Assembly (NCBI GenBank): GCA_947455465.1
Contig: CANGNS010000002.1
Location: 114,424 to 178,423, forward strand
DNA length: 64,000 bases
Reading direction: 5' to 3'
From: Comamonadaceae bacterium
GTDB lineage: Bacteria; Pseudomonadota; Gammaproteobacteria; Burkholderiales; Burkholderiaceae_C
Part shown: positions 15,994 to 24,047 of the stretch, piece by piece
Layout: the number at the start of each line of letters is the position of its first letter
How positions within the stretch are numbered: position 1 is the first letter of the stretch
The notes under the pieces: model-generated
Told to the model about the DNA's origin: nothing
The model's input: the letters and a program-made list of their open reading frames with translations, nothing else
The model's database searches: none
Program-made: the position numbers and the translations under genes

Positions 15994-17223
15994 TTAGGCC
16001 AGCAGATCGGCCAGCGCGCGCGCCATGACTTGGGTTGCGCGGCGCAGATCTTGCAAGTCGATGCGCTCGTCGGCGCGTTTGGCGTGCGATTCGAGCACGG
16101 TGCGCGGGCCGGCACCGTAAATCACACCAGGAATGCCCGCTTCGCAAAACAAGCGCACATCGGTGTACAGCGGCGTGCCCAGCGCAGGGATGGGTTCGCC
16201 AAACACCTGTTGTGCATGGTTTTGCAGCGCCTGCACCAAGGGCTGGTTGCCCGGCAGCGGCTGCAAGGCGCGCGCCAGCAAGATGCGCTTGATATCGACC
16301 GTCACGCCGGGGCACTGCGCCGCCGCCTGCGCAATCAGCGCCCGCAAGCCGGCCTCGACCTGCGTGGGGTCTTCTTCGGGAATCATGCGCCGGTCCATTT
16401 TGAAACTCACGCGACCGGGCACCACATTGGTATTGGTGCCGCCTTCAATCTGGCCCACATTTAAATACGGGTGGTTAATGCCCTCGACCGCCGATTGGAT
16501 GGATTGGTAGAGCGTGTTTTGCGCATACAGCGCATTCAAAATATGCACCGCCGCTTGCAAAGCGTCCACGCCCGACTGCGGAATGGCGGCATGCGCCATC
16601 TTGCCATGCACGGTCACCTCCATTTGCAGGCAGCCGTTGTGCGCGGTAATCACCTGGTAGCTAAAACCAGCGGCCACCATCAGATCGGGTTTGACCACGC
16701 CGTTTTGCAACAGCCAGGCCGGCCCGAGTTCGCCGCCAAATTCTTCGTCGTAGGTAAACAGCAGCTCCACGCTGCCCTTGCTCGGCTTGGCGACAGCCTC
16801 CAAGGCGCGCAGCGCAAAGGTGTAGCTGGCAAAGTCGCATTTGCTGACTGCGGCGGCGCGGCCATAGAGCTTGCCGTCCACGATCTCGCCGCCATAGGGG
16901 TCGTGCGTCCAGCCTTCGCCGGGGGGCACGACGTCGCCATGCGCATTGAGCAGCACGGTGCGCCCGGCACCAAATTTTCGACGCACGACCAGGTTGGTCA
17001 CGCTTTGCATGCCGGCGGCGTGCACCAGCGCCTCGGGCACCACGTGTTTTTCGGCCGTCAGGCCCATGGCTTGCAGCAGCTCGGCGGTGCGCTCGGCATG
17101 GGGCGCGTTATGGCCCGGCGGCGTGTCGGTGGGCACGCGTACCAGTTCTTGCAAAAAGCGCACTTCTTCATCAAAGTGCTGGTCCACCCAGGCGTCAAGG
17201 TCGTGGTACAGGTTGTTGCTCAT
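15994..17223 (-). CDS. M20-family metallohydrolase (ArgE/DapE/carboxypeptidase type)
   Basis: A 409-residue zinc-dependent amidohydrolase. The first metal ligands are in LLNAHGDVVPPG, the bridging acidic region is GRAAAVSKCDFASY, and the catalytic/metal glutamates are in TYDEEFGGELGP. GTNTNVVPG marks the dimerisation domain and the last ligand is in the SHAKRADERI segment. The frame is open upstream to 17391, but the ATG at 17223 gives the family N-terminus (MSNNLYHDLDAWVDQHFDEE). It lies downstream of the UraD-AllC gene on the same strand, so it may act on a ureido or carbamoyl intermediate. The exact substrate cannot be told from sequence. Confidence 0.85.
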   Translation of the reverse strand: MSNNLYHDLDAWVDQHFDEEVRFLQELVRVPTDTPPGHNAPHAERTAELLQAMGLTAEKHVVPEALVHAAGMQSVTNLVVRRKFGAGRTVLLNAHGDVVPPGEGWTHDPYGGEIVDGKLYGRAAAVSKCDFASYTFALRALEAVAKPSKGSVELLFTYDEEFGGELGPAWLLQNGVVKPDLMVAAGFSYQVITAHNGCLQMEVTVHGKMAHAAIPQSGVDALQAAVHILNALYAQNTLYQSIQSAVEGINHPYLNVGQIEGGTNTNVVPGRVSFKMDRRMIPEEDPTQVEAGLRALIAQAAAQCPGVTVDIKRILLARALQPLPGNQPLVQALQNHAQQVFGEPIPALGTPLYTDVRLFCEAGIPGVIYGAGPRTVLESHAKRADERIDLQDLRRATQVMARALADLLA

Positions 17224-17272
17224 GGGGGTACTCGCAGATAAAAAGTGGGGGTCTGTAAAAAAAACCGCAGGC

Positions 17273-19036
17273 TTACCGGCCGGCCAAGTCGGCCAGCAGG
17301 TGCTCAAAGGCCTCGACGGCCAGTTGCATGTCGGCGCTGGTGCTCGATTCGAGCGGGTTGTGGCTGATGCCCCGGTTTTGGCCGCGCACAAACAGCATGG
17401 CCTGGGGCAGGATGTCGTGCATTTTCATGGCGTCGTGGCCCGCGCCGCTGGGCATGCGGTGCAGCGGCAGGCCCAGGGCCTGCACTGCGCGCTCCCAGCG
17501 TTGCTGCCAGGCCGGATGGCTGGGGGCGGCGCTGGCGCGCATGGTTTCGCGCAACTCCTTTTGCAGGCCCCGGCGCTGGCAAATGGCGTCAAGCTGGGCC
17601 AGCACGTCGGCGCACAGGGCGTCGCGCTGCGCATCCGTGGGCGCGCGCATATCCAGCGAGAACTCGCAGCGCCCGGGCACCACATTGACCGAGCCTGCGG
17701 GCACCTGCCACTGGCCGATGGTGGCCACCGAGTCGCCGTCGGCGCTGGCGCGCTGCTCCATATAGAGCGCCAACTCGGCCACCGCGCAGGCCGCATCGCG
17801 GCGCTGGTCCATGGGCGTGGTGCCGGCATGGCTGGCCGTGCCCTGCACCGCGCCCATCATGCGCACGCTGGCGTTGATGGAGGTAACCACGCCCAACGGT
17901 ATGTGCAGCGCATGGAGCACCGGCCCTTGTTCAATGTGCACTTCCACAAAGCCCAGGTACTGCGCTGGGTCGCGTTTAAGGGCCGCAATGCCGGCCGGCT
18001 CCAGACCGGCGGCCTGCATGGCAGCGCGCATGCTGATGCCGTCCGCGTCTTTTTGCTCCAGCCACTGCGGCGCAAAACTGCCCGTCAGCGCCGAGGCCGA
18101 CAAAAAAGTGGCGGCAAAACGCTGGCCTTCTTCTTCCGAAAACGCCACCACTTCTATACCAAAGGGCAGGCGGCGCCCGGCCTGGTGCAGGGCCTGCACG
18201 CAGGCCAGCGGCACAAAAATACCCAGCCGCCCGTCGTACTTGCCGCCGTTGCGCACCGTGTCGTAGTGGCTACCGGTCATTAAGTAAGGCGCCCCCGCCT
18301 CTTGCGGGTGGTAGCGGCCCACCACATTGCCCACGCAGTCGATGTGCACCTCGTCCATGCCGCAGTCGCGCATGCGCTGCACCAGCTCGCGGGCGCAGGC
18401 CTGGTGGGCGGCGGTCAGGTAGGTGACCGTCAGCTCGCCGCGCTCGGCAAAACCGGGGTCGCTGTGCTGGGCCAGGGCCTCTTGCCAATCCCACACCTGG
18501 TGGCCGCGCTCGGGCTGCAGGCCAAATTTGTCCGCCAATCGAATTTCTACGATGCGGTGCACATTGCGCAAGCATTCTTGAAGCTCAAAGTCGGGGTGCT
18601 CCTGCAAGCGGCGCGCCATGGTGGCCAGGATCTCGGCCTTGCGCAGCCCGGTGCCCCGGGGGCCGCGCACTGCCACGATAAATGGCCAGTCAAACTTGGC
18701 GCGGTAATCGGCGTTGAATTGCTGGATGGTGGCCAGCTCCTGGGGCGTGCAGTCGGTCAGGCCGGCTTTTTTCTGCTCGTGGCGCGACTCGGCCGTCAGC
18801 TCGCCAGGCACCAGGCCTTTGCCCGCGAGTTCGGGGTGGGCGCGCAAAAGCGCCAGTTGCGCCTCGCGGCCGGCGCCGTCCAGCACCTTTGCCATAGCGT
18901 ACTGCAGCTGCGCCAAAGATTTGAAGGGCCGCTGGGCCAGCGCCTGGTGCGCGATCCAGTCCGAATGCTCGTACAGGCCGGCCAGCATGGCCTGCGCCTG
19001 GGGCAGCGGCGCGCTGTTGAGTTCGTCTAAGGTCAT
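17273..19036 (-). CDS. UraD-AllC fusion: OHCU decarboxylase / allantoate amidohydrolase
   Basis: A 587-residue two-domain enzyme. Residues about 1-170 are OHCU decarboxylase (UraD), with LLRAHPELAGKG, EQKKAGLTDCTPQEL and the WPFIVAVRG strand; this makes S-allantoin in urate breakdown. Residues about 175-587 are an M20-type allantoate amidohydrolase, with metal-site motifs GSHYDTVRNGGKYDG, AFSEEEGQRF, EQGPVL, GTASHAGTTPM and SHNPLESSTSADM. The ATG at 19036 overlaps the puuE stop (ATGA), so the frame from 19102 is not used. The two fused steps flank the PuuE reaction in the pathway, which is odd for a fusion. Both catalytic regions look intact. Confidence 0.92.
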   Translation of the reverse strand: MTLDELNSAPLPQAQAMLAGLYEHSDWIAHQALAQRPFKSLAQLQYAMAKVLDGAGREAQLALLRAHPELAGKGLVPGELTAESRHEQKKAGLTDCTPQELATIQQFNADYRAKFDWPFIVAVRGPRGTGLRKAEILATMARRLQEHPDFELQECLRNVHRIVEIRLADKFGLQPERGHQVWDWQEALAQHSDPGFAERGELTVTYLTAAHQACARELVQRMRDCGMDEVHIDCVGNVVGRYHPQEAGAPYLMTGSHYDTVRNGGKYDGRLGIFVPLACVQALHQAGRRLPFGIEVVAFSEEEGQRFAATFLSASALTGSFAPQWLEQKDADGISMRAAMQAAGLEPAGIAALKRDPAQYLGFVEVHIEQGPVLHALHIPLGVVTSINASVRMMGAVQGTASHAGTTPMDQRRDAACAVAELALYMEQRASADGDSVATIGQWQVPAGSVNVVPGRCEFSLDMRAPTDAQRDALCADVLAQLDAICQRRGLQKELRETMRASAAPSHPAWQQRWERAVQALGLPLHRMPSGAGHDAMKMHDILPQAMLFVRGQNRGISHNPLESSTSADMQLAVEAFEHLLADLAGR

Positions 19037-19989
19037 GCGGCAGCTTGATAAGGGTGCGTGGCCGCCCAGTGCGTGGCCACGTCCAGACGACGGCAGACCC
19101 ACACATGGTCGTGCGCTTGCACATGGTCCAAAAAGCGCTGCAAAGCGGTAATGCGTCCGGGCCGGCCCAGCAAGCGGCAGTGCATGCCGATGCTCATCAT
19201 CTTGGGCGCGTTCAGGCCGGCGGGGTCGCCCTCGGCGTACAGCGCATCAAAACTGTCTTTCATGTACTGAAAAAACGGGTCGGCGTGCGAATAGCCTTGC
19301 GGCAGGGCAAAGCGCATATCGTTGCAGTCCAGGGTGTAGGGCACGATGAGCTGCGGCGCCACGCTGCCGTCGGTTTTTTGCACCTGCATCCAAAAAGGCA
19401 GGTCGTCGCCGTAGTAGTCGCTGTCGTAGGCAAAGCCGCCGTAGTCGGCCACCAGGCGGCGGGTGCGCGGGCTGTCGCGTCCGGTGTACCAGCCTAGGGG
19501 GCGCTGGCCGCACAGCGTGGTCATGATGTCCATGGCCTGCTGCATGTGGGCCCGCTCGGTGGCCTCGTCGATGTTTTGGTAATGGATCCATTTGAGGCCG
19601 TGGCAGGCGATGTCGTAGCCCAGTTCGCCAAACGCGGCGCACAGCTCGGGGTGTTTTTGCAGGGCACTGGCCACGCCAAAGACGGTCAGCGGCAGGCCGC
19701 GCCGCTCAAACTCGCGCAGGATGCGCCACACCCCGGCGCGCGAGCCGTATTCGTAAATGCCCTCCATGCTGATGTGCCGCTCGGGGTAGGCCGCCGGGCT
19801 GAACATCTCGGACAAAAACTGCTCGGAGCCAGCGTCGCCGTGCAAGACGCTGTTCTCGCCGCCCTCCTCGTAATTGAGCACAAACTGCACCGCCACCCGG
19901 GCTTGGCCGGGCCAGTGCGGATGCGGGGGGGTGCGGCCATAGCCGATCAGGTCGCGCGGGTACGGGGCGGTAGCGTCGTAATGTTGCAT
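19033..19989 (-). CDS. puuE: Allantoinase PuuE (polysaccharide-deacetylase fold)
   Basis: A 318-residue metal-independent-type allantoinase that converts S-allantoin to allantoate. Family signatures are YPRDLIGYG, NYEEGGENSVLHGD, MEGIYEYGSRAGVWRILREF, DIACHGLKWIHYQ and GWYTGRDSPRTRRL. I used the ATG at 19989 (MQHYDATAPYPRD) rather than the upstream frame start at 20034, as the family begins here. It is first in a minus-strand unit with the UraD-AllC fusion, overlapping it by four bases, and is divergent from uraH. Confidence 0.94.
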   Translation of the reverse strand: MQHYDATAPYPRDLIGYGRTPPHPHWPGQARVAVQFVLNYEEGGENSVLHGDAGSEQFLSEMFSPAAYPERHISMEGIYEYGSRAGVWRILREFERRGLPLTVFGVASALQKHPELCAAFGELGYDIACHGLKWIHYQNIDEATERAHMQQAMDIMTTLCGQRPLGWYTGRDSPRTRRLVADYGGFAYDSDYYGDDLPFWMQVQKTDGSVAPQLIVPYTLDCNDMRFALPQGYSHADPFFQYMKDSFDALYAEGDPAGLNAPKMMSIGMHCRLLGRPGRITALQRFLDHVQAHDHVWVCRRLDVATHWAATHPYQAAA

Positions 19990-20083
19990 AGATTCAATGG
20001 TAGCCGCAAAGGCGCCGCCCTCGGGCTGGCCCAAGGCACCAAAGCACTGATTACACTTTCACCTTATTGAAGGGGAATCGACT

Positions 20084-20437
20084 ATGGGCCTGAGCACCCA
20101 CGTTTTAGACACCATGCACGGCACGCCCGCAGCCGGTATGGCCGTGGCCCTGTACAGCCTGCAGGGCGAGGCGGCCACGCTGGTCAAATCTTTGGTGTTG
20201 AACGCCGACGGGCGCAACCCCGACGGCCTGCTCTACGCCCACGACGCGCTGCAAAGCGGGCGCTACCGGCTGGTGTTTGGCGTGGCCGATTACTTCCGCA
20301 GCCAAGGCGTGGCGCTGCCCGAGCCGCCGTTTTTGGACCAGGTGAGCCTGGACTTTGGCGTGGCCGACCCGGCGGCGCACTACCACGTACCGCTGCTGGT
20401 CAGCCCCTGGAGCTACTCCACCTACCGGGGCTCTTAG
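20084..20437 (+). CDS. uraH: 5-hydroxyisourate hydrolase (transthyretin-like)
   Basis: A 117-residue enzyme that opens 5-hydroxyisourate to OHCU after urate oxidation. It starts MGLSTHVLDTMHGTPAAGMA and ends SPWSYSTYRGS, the diagnostic C-terminal YRGS. The conserved Arg and His of the active site are present (GRNPDG, AAHYHVPLLVSP). A good ribosome site (AAGGGGA) precedes the ATG. It diverges from puuE, with about 95 bases between them that must carry both promoters. Confidence 0.96.
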   Translation: MGLSTHVLDTMHGTPAAGMAVALYSLQGEAATLVKSLVLNADGRNPDGLLYAHDALQSGRYRLVFGVADYFRSQGVALPEPPFLDQVSLDFGVADPAAHYHVPLLVSPWSYSTYRGS

Positions 20438-20473
20438 GTGCGGGCCCGGGCCGCAGCACGCGGCTTACCGTTC

Positions 20474-20998
20474 TTATTTTTGCCCCTCGGACAAAGTGTC
20501 GAGTTGAAAACGCCCGCTTTTGTGCCACAGCCACGTCTCGGTGTACGTGACCTGCCCCATCTTCACCGGCGCCGGGTAGGGCGCTGCTTCGCGCACCTTG
20601 CGCTCGATTTCAGCCATCACCGCAGGCACTTGGTTGGGCGCGCGGGTCCAGCGCACCGCGCTGACCTGACCATGCTTGTCAATATCCACGTCCAAAACGC
20701 CCACGGCCTGCAGCAGGGGCGGCAGTTTGCCGGGGAAGACTTGCTCGGAATACTTTTTGTACAAATGCCCGGCGGCGTCACGCCGGTACTCGCGGGCACT
20801 CAGGGCGTGCGAGACGTAGGTGGGCAAGACCTCCACCGGGGCGGGCGGGGGTGGCGGTGCCACGACGACTGGCGCGGGCGGCGGGGGTGGGGGCGCAACC
20901 ACCACGGGTGCGGGCGGTGGCGGTGCAGCGCAACCGGCGACCAAAGCAGCCACGGCCAAGGCAAGTCGCCCGGCCCCAAAACGCAAACCTCTACGCAT
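20474..20998 (-). CDS. Proline-repeat lipoprotein of unknown function
   Basis: A 174-residue product with a lipoprotein signal (LALAVAALVAGC, lipobox cysteine near residue 23). Three copies of a PPPPAPVVVA-like repeat follow, then a C-terminal domain of about 110 residues (VLDVDIDKHGQVSAVRWTRA, PYPAPVKMGQVTYTETWLW). That domain resembles TonB-C-terminal-like folds with a conserved outer strand. The proline repeats suggest a spacer across the periplasm. The frame is open further upstream inside xdhC, but the lipobox fixes the ATG at 20998. It lies on the opposite strand to its purine neighbours and no role in purine breakdown is evident. Confidence 0.75.
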   Translation of the reverse strand: MRRGLRFGAGRLALAVAALVAGCAAPPPPAPVVVAPPPPPPAPVVVAPPPPPAPVEVLPTYVSHALSAREYRRDAAGHLYKKYSEQVFPGKLPPLLQAVGVLDVDIDKHGQVSAVRWTRAPNQVPAVMAEIERKVREAAPYPAPVKMGQVTYTETWLWHKSGRFQLDTLSEGQK

Positions 20999-21058
20999 AC
21001 GCAACCTTTCTTGTTGTCTCCATCCACCTTCGGCCCGGGCCGCTGGGGGAACTAGCCC

Positions 21059-21871
21059 ATGCAGCGCTTGAACGAAGCCTTGTTTGCCCGTCTGGTGCAG
21101 GCTGATGCCATTGTGGTCCAGGTGCAGCGCACGCGCGGATCGGTGCCGCGCGAGGCCGGCGCATGGATGGCCGTTTTTCGCCATGGTAGCCCAGAGTTGC
21201 TGGGCACCATCGGCGGGGGCCGCCTGGAGCTGGACGCCATCGCCCACGCGCGCGCGCTCTTGGCCGACCCCAGCGGGCCGCGCAGCCAAAGCTATGCGCT
21301 GGGCCCCAGCCTGGGCCAGTGCTGCGGCGGGCACGTGCAACTGGGCTTTGAGCCGGTGGGCTCCGCCGACGTGGCCGCCCTGCGCCAGCGGCTAACGGCC
21401 GGCCACCAGCCGGTGGCCTTGTTTGGCGGAGGCCATGTGGGCCAGGCGCTGGTGCAGGTCTTTGCCCAGCTGCCGCTGGATGTGCACTGGATCGACAGCC
21501 GCGACGCGCCCTTCCCCACCGATCTGCCGGCCAATGTGCGCTGCGAACACTCGCTGCCGGTGCACCAGGCCGTGGCCGATCTGGCCGCGCAGTCCTGCGT
21601 GCTGATCATGAGCTTTAGCCATGCCGAAGACCTGGACATCGTCGCCGCCTGCCTGCAGCGCCAGCGCGCGCGCGCCGACCTGCGCTTTATCGGCCTCATT
21701 GGCAGCAAGACCAAATGGGCCACCTTCCGCCAGCGCCTGGAGGCGCGCGGCTTTAGCGCCGACGAGCTGGCACAGGTGACCTGCCCCATCGGCCTGCCCG
21801 GCATCCGCGACAAGCGGCCCGAGGTGATCGCCGTCTCGGTGGCTGCGCAGCTGATGGGCTTGCCGGCCTGA
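21059..21871 (+). CDS. xdhC: Xanthine dehydrogenase accessory protein XdhC
   Basis: A 270-residue maturation factor that sulphurates and inserts the molybdenum cofactor into xanthine dehydrogenase. Features are the N-terminal XdhC domain (VQRTRGSVPREAGAWM, GTIGGGRLE, CCGGHVQLGFE) and a Rossmann-like C-terminal half (ALFGGGHVGQALVQV, GLIGSKTKWATFRQRL, CPIGLPGIRDKRPEVIAVSV). It is about 12 kb from xdhAB, which lie on the other strand, and is followed by puuD on the same strand. Confidence 0.94.
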   Translation: MQRLNEALFARLVQADAIVVQVQRTRGSVPREAGAWMAVFRHGSPELLGTIGGGRLELDAIAHARALLADPSGPRSQSYALGPSLGQCCGGHVQLGFEPVGSADVAALRQRLTAGHQPVALFGGGHVGQALVQVFAQLPLDVHWIDSRDAPFPTDLPANVRCEHSLPVHQAVADLAAQSCVLIMSFSHAEDLDIVAACLQRQRARADLRFIGLIGSKTKWATFRQRLEARGFSADELAQVTCPIGLPGIRDKRPEVIAVSVAAQLMGLPA

Positions 21872-21914
21872 ACCCCTGCCTACAATTTAGGCCTTACCGA
21901 AAGCACCCCCCGCC

Positions 21915-23141
21915 ATGGAAACGTATTTGCTCGAATGGGTCAATTTGCTGCTGCGCTGGGCCCATGTGGTCACCGCCGTGGCCTGGATTGGCGCCTCGTT
22001 TTATTTTGTGTTTTTGGACAGCAACCTCACGCCCCCGCAAGACCCCGAGTTGCAGCGCCAAGGCGTCAGCGGCGAGCTTTGGGCGGTGCACGGCGGGGGC
22101 TTTTACCACCCCGTCAAATTTGCGGTGCGCCCGCCCGAGTTGCCGGGCCATCTGCACTGGTTTTACTGGGAAAGCTACAGCACTTGGCTGACCGGATTTG
22201 CGCTCTTTACCGTCTCGTACCTGTGGAATGCAGGCAGCTATTTGGTCGACAAATCGCTGATGGACTGGTCGCCAGCGGCCGCAGTGGCCGCTGCGCTGGG
22301 CTTTTTGGTGGTGTTTTGGGTGGCCTATGACACGATTTGCCGCATCTGGGGCCAGCGCCCCGGCGGCGACCGTATCGTGGGCGCGCTGGTAGCGCTGCTG
22401 GTGGCCGCGGCCGCCTGGCTGGCCTGCCACTGGTTTGCCGGACGCGCCGCCTTTTTGCTGATGGGGGCCATGCTGGCTACCAGCATGAGTGCCAATGTGT
22501 TTTTCTGGATCATCCCCGGCCAAAGAACCGTGGTGCAAAGCATCCGCGACGGCCAGCCGGTAGACCCCATTCACGGCCAGCGCGGCAAGCAGCGCAGCGT
22601 ACACAACACCTATTTCACGCTGCCGGTGCTCTTTGCCATGCTCAGCACCCACTACAGCTTTACCTACAGCCACCCGCGCAACTGGCTGGTGCTGCTGGGC
22701 ATGATGGCTGCGGGCGCGGCCATTCGCCAATTTTTTGTGCTGCGCCACGGCTACAAGCTGGGCCGCAACCCGCACCCCTGGCCTTATGTGGCCGCCGGTG
22801 TGGCGCTGATTGCCGTGCTGATCGTCGCCATGGCCCCCAGCCCTGCGCCCGTGCCGGCTGCCAACGCCACGTCGGCCCGCAGCGCCGAGACCACCGGGCC
22901 CGTGGGCTACGCCCAAATCCAGCCCGTGATCGCCCAGCGCTGCTACGGCTGCCACGGCCAAGCCATGCAAATGAAAAACGTGCGCCTCGATTCAGCCGCC
23001 CTGCTGGCCCAGCACGCCCCGGCTGTCTACCAACAAGCCGTGGTGCTGCGCGCCATGCCCATGAACAATGCCACGCAAATCACCGAGGACGAGCGGACGC
23101 TGATCAAGCGATGGTTTGAGGGTGGGGCTTTGGTGAACTGA
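21915..23141 (+). CDS. puuD: Membrane urate oxidase PuuD with C-terminal cytochrome c domain
   Basis: A 408-residue urate hydroxylase that converts urate to 5-hydroxyisourate. The N-terminal eight or so membrane helices carry LRWAHVVTAVAWIGASFYF, WAVHGGGFYHPVKF and HWFYWESYSTWLTGF. A C-terminal periplasmic cytochrome c domain has a single CYGCH haem site (C343, C346, H347) and a likely Met ligand near RAMPMNN. The cytochrome links oxidation to the respiratory chain instead of making peroxide. It follows xdhC by about 45 bases and ends before a strong terminator at 23255. Confidence 0.94.
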   Translation: METYLLEWVNLLLRWAHVVTAVAWIGASFYFVFLDSNLTPPQDPELQRQGVSGELWAVHGGGFYHPVKFAVRPPELPGHLHWFYWESYSTWLTGFALFTVSYLWNAGSYLVDKSLMDWSPAAAVAAALGFLVVFWVAYDTICRIWGQRPGGDRIVGALVALLVAAAAWLACHWFAGRAAFLLMGAMLATSMSANVFFWIIPGQRTVVQSIRDGQPVDPIHGQRGKQRSVHNTYFTLPVLFAMLSTHYSFTYSHPRNWLVLLGMMAAGAAIRQFFVLRHGYKLGRNPHPWPYVAAGVALIAVLIVAMAPSPAPVPAANATSARSAETTGPVGYAQIQPVIAQRCYGCHGQAMQMKNVRLDSAALLAQHAPAVYQQAVVLRAMPMNNATQITEDERTLIKRWFEGGALVN

Positions 23142-23254
23142 GTAAATCGCAAGCAAGTTGAAAAAAAACGACCCGTCGTCTGTTTTTGTGAATAAACGAT
23201 GTAAAGTTTGCACTGGGTCTGAATTCCGGCTTGTCTGGGTAGTAGGTCCCCACC

Positions 23255-23280
23255 GGGCCCCGTAAGGGGCCCTTTTTTTT
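23255..23280 (+). terminator. Rho-independent terminator after puuD
   Basis: GGGCCCC, loop GTAA, GGGGCCC, then eight T. It ends the xdhC-puuD unit and its T-run overlaps the stop codon of the opposing DUF3800 gene. About 110 bases of untranslated sequence lie between puuD and the hairpin. Confidence 0.85.
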
Positions 23281-24040
23281 AGAGCCGCACAATACCCAGT
23301 GGGTCTCGCGGCGCGGCGACCTTGCACAAAACGGGGTCAAGTCGCATAAAAAAATTATTTGCGGATTTTTTCCTTACATAAGTCGAGGGCGTGAGGTGCT
23401 GATACAGCAGATAAGCAACTACGTCGGCCGACTGAATGAAGTAAGAATGTCCGGAATCACGGAAATTGGCGTCCTCAATGACCAATTGAATCGGAGCGTC
23501 GCGATAACCACCATTGCCGCGAGAGGGAATCGGGTTGTAGATTCGCATTTTCTTCATAAGAGCATTTAATTTTTTCTCGTCCGAACGATCTGGGAAAAGC
23601 ATGCCCATATTTTTCTGCCCCTTGGGGCCTGGAAAATTATTGTTACCAAGCGTATTTTCGAAGCGCTGAATGAGCGCTTTCCATGCCAATTCAAAAATAT
23701 CGACGTCTGCGGTCTTGGAGGTCTTGTCAACCGCTACGGTGATGATATTTACATAGGGCATGCTAGCCAGCAAATCCGCATAGTGCCGCAATATTGCCAA
23801 ACGTTCATGTTTTGGAATGCGAGCCAGCTCTCCTGGATGGGCTAACAATGGACTTGCATGGATTTCATCACGCAAACGGATGCCCCATTGAGCTTTTAAA
23901 TTGCGGCGAAATTCAATTAATTTTTGATAAACCCAATGCCAATGCAGTTCGTGCACAACCAAGCCGGACAAAACGAAATATCGCGTTGGCGAGCCTTCTA
24001 AGCCAACATCACCGCTCTCATCGACATACATTAAATACAT
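23279..24040 (-). CDS. DUF3800 domain protein
   Basis: A protein of about 253 residues with the DUF3800 hallmark YVDESGDVG at its start and further acidic/aromatic motifs (RDEIHASPLLAH, ITVAVDK, VIEDANFRDSG, FIQSADVVAYLLYQ). This suggests an RNase H-like fold. Function is unknown; members often sit near mobile or defence genes, as here beside a restriction-methylation enzyme. The frame begins with a TTG at 24061 overlapping that gene, but the ATG at 24040 (MYLMYVDESGD) is the likelier start. The base composition is visibly more AT-rich than the flanking purine genes, which suggests horizontal acquisition. Confidence 0.8.
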   Translation of the reverse strand: MYLMYVDESGDVGLEGSPTRYFVLSGLVVHELHWHWVYQKLIEFRRNLKAQWGIRLRDEIHASPLLAHPGELARIPKHERLAILRHYADLLASMPYVNIITVAVDKTSKTADVDIFELAWKALIQRFENTLGNNNFPGPKGQKNMGMLFPDRSDEKKLNALMKKMRIYNPIPSRGNGGYRDAPIQLVIEDANFRDSGHSYFIQSADVVAYLLYQHLTPSTYVRKKSANNFFMRLDPVLCKVAAPRDPLGIVRL

Positions 24041-24047
24041 AGCGGAC

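Noticed and set aside
17224..17272. T8 run after the UraD-AllC stop as a terminator
   Set aside because: The preceding stem is only about three base pairs, so it is not convincing and the M20 gene may still be co-transcribed.
20820..20940. GC-rich tandem repeat on the DNA level
   Set aside because: It is the coding sequence of the proline-rich repeats in the lipoprotein, not a separate repeat element.
23166..23190. Short hairpin ACGAC-CC-GTCGT followed by T-rich sequence
   Set aside because: The two-base loop is sterically too small and the stem weak; the clear terminator is at 23255.
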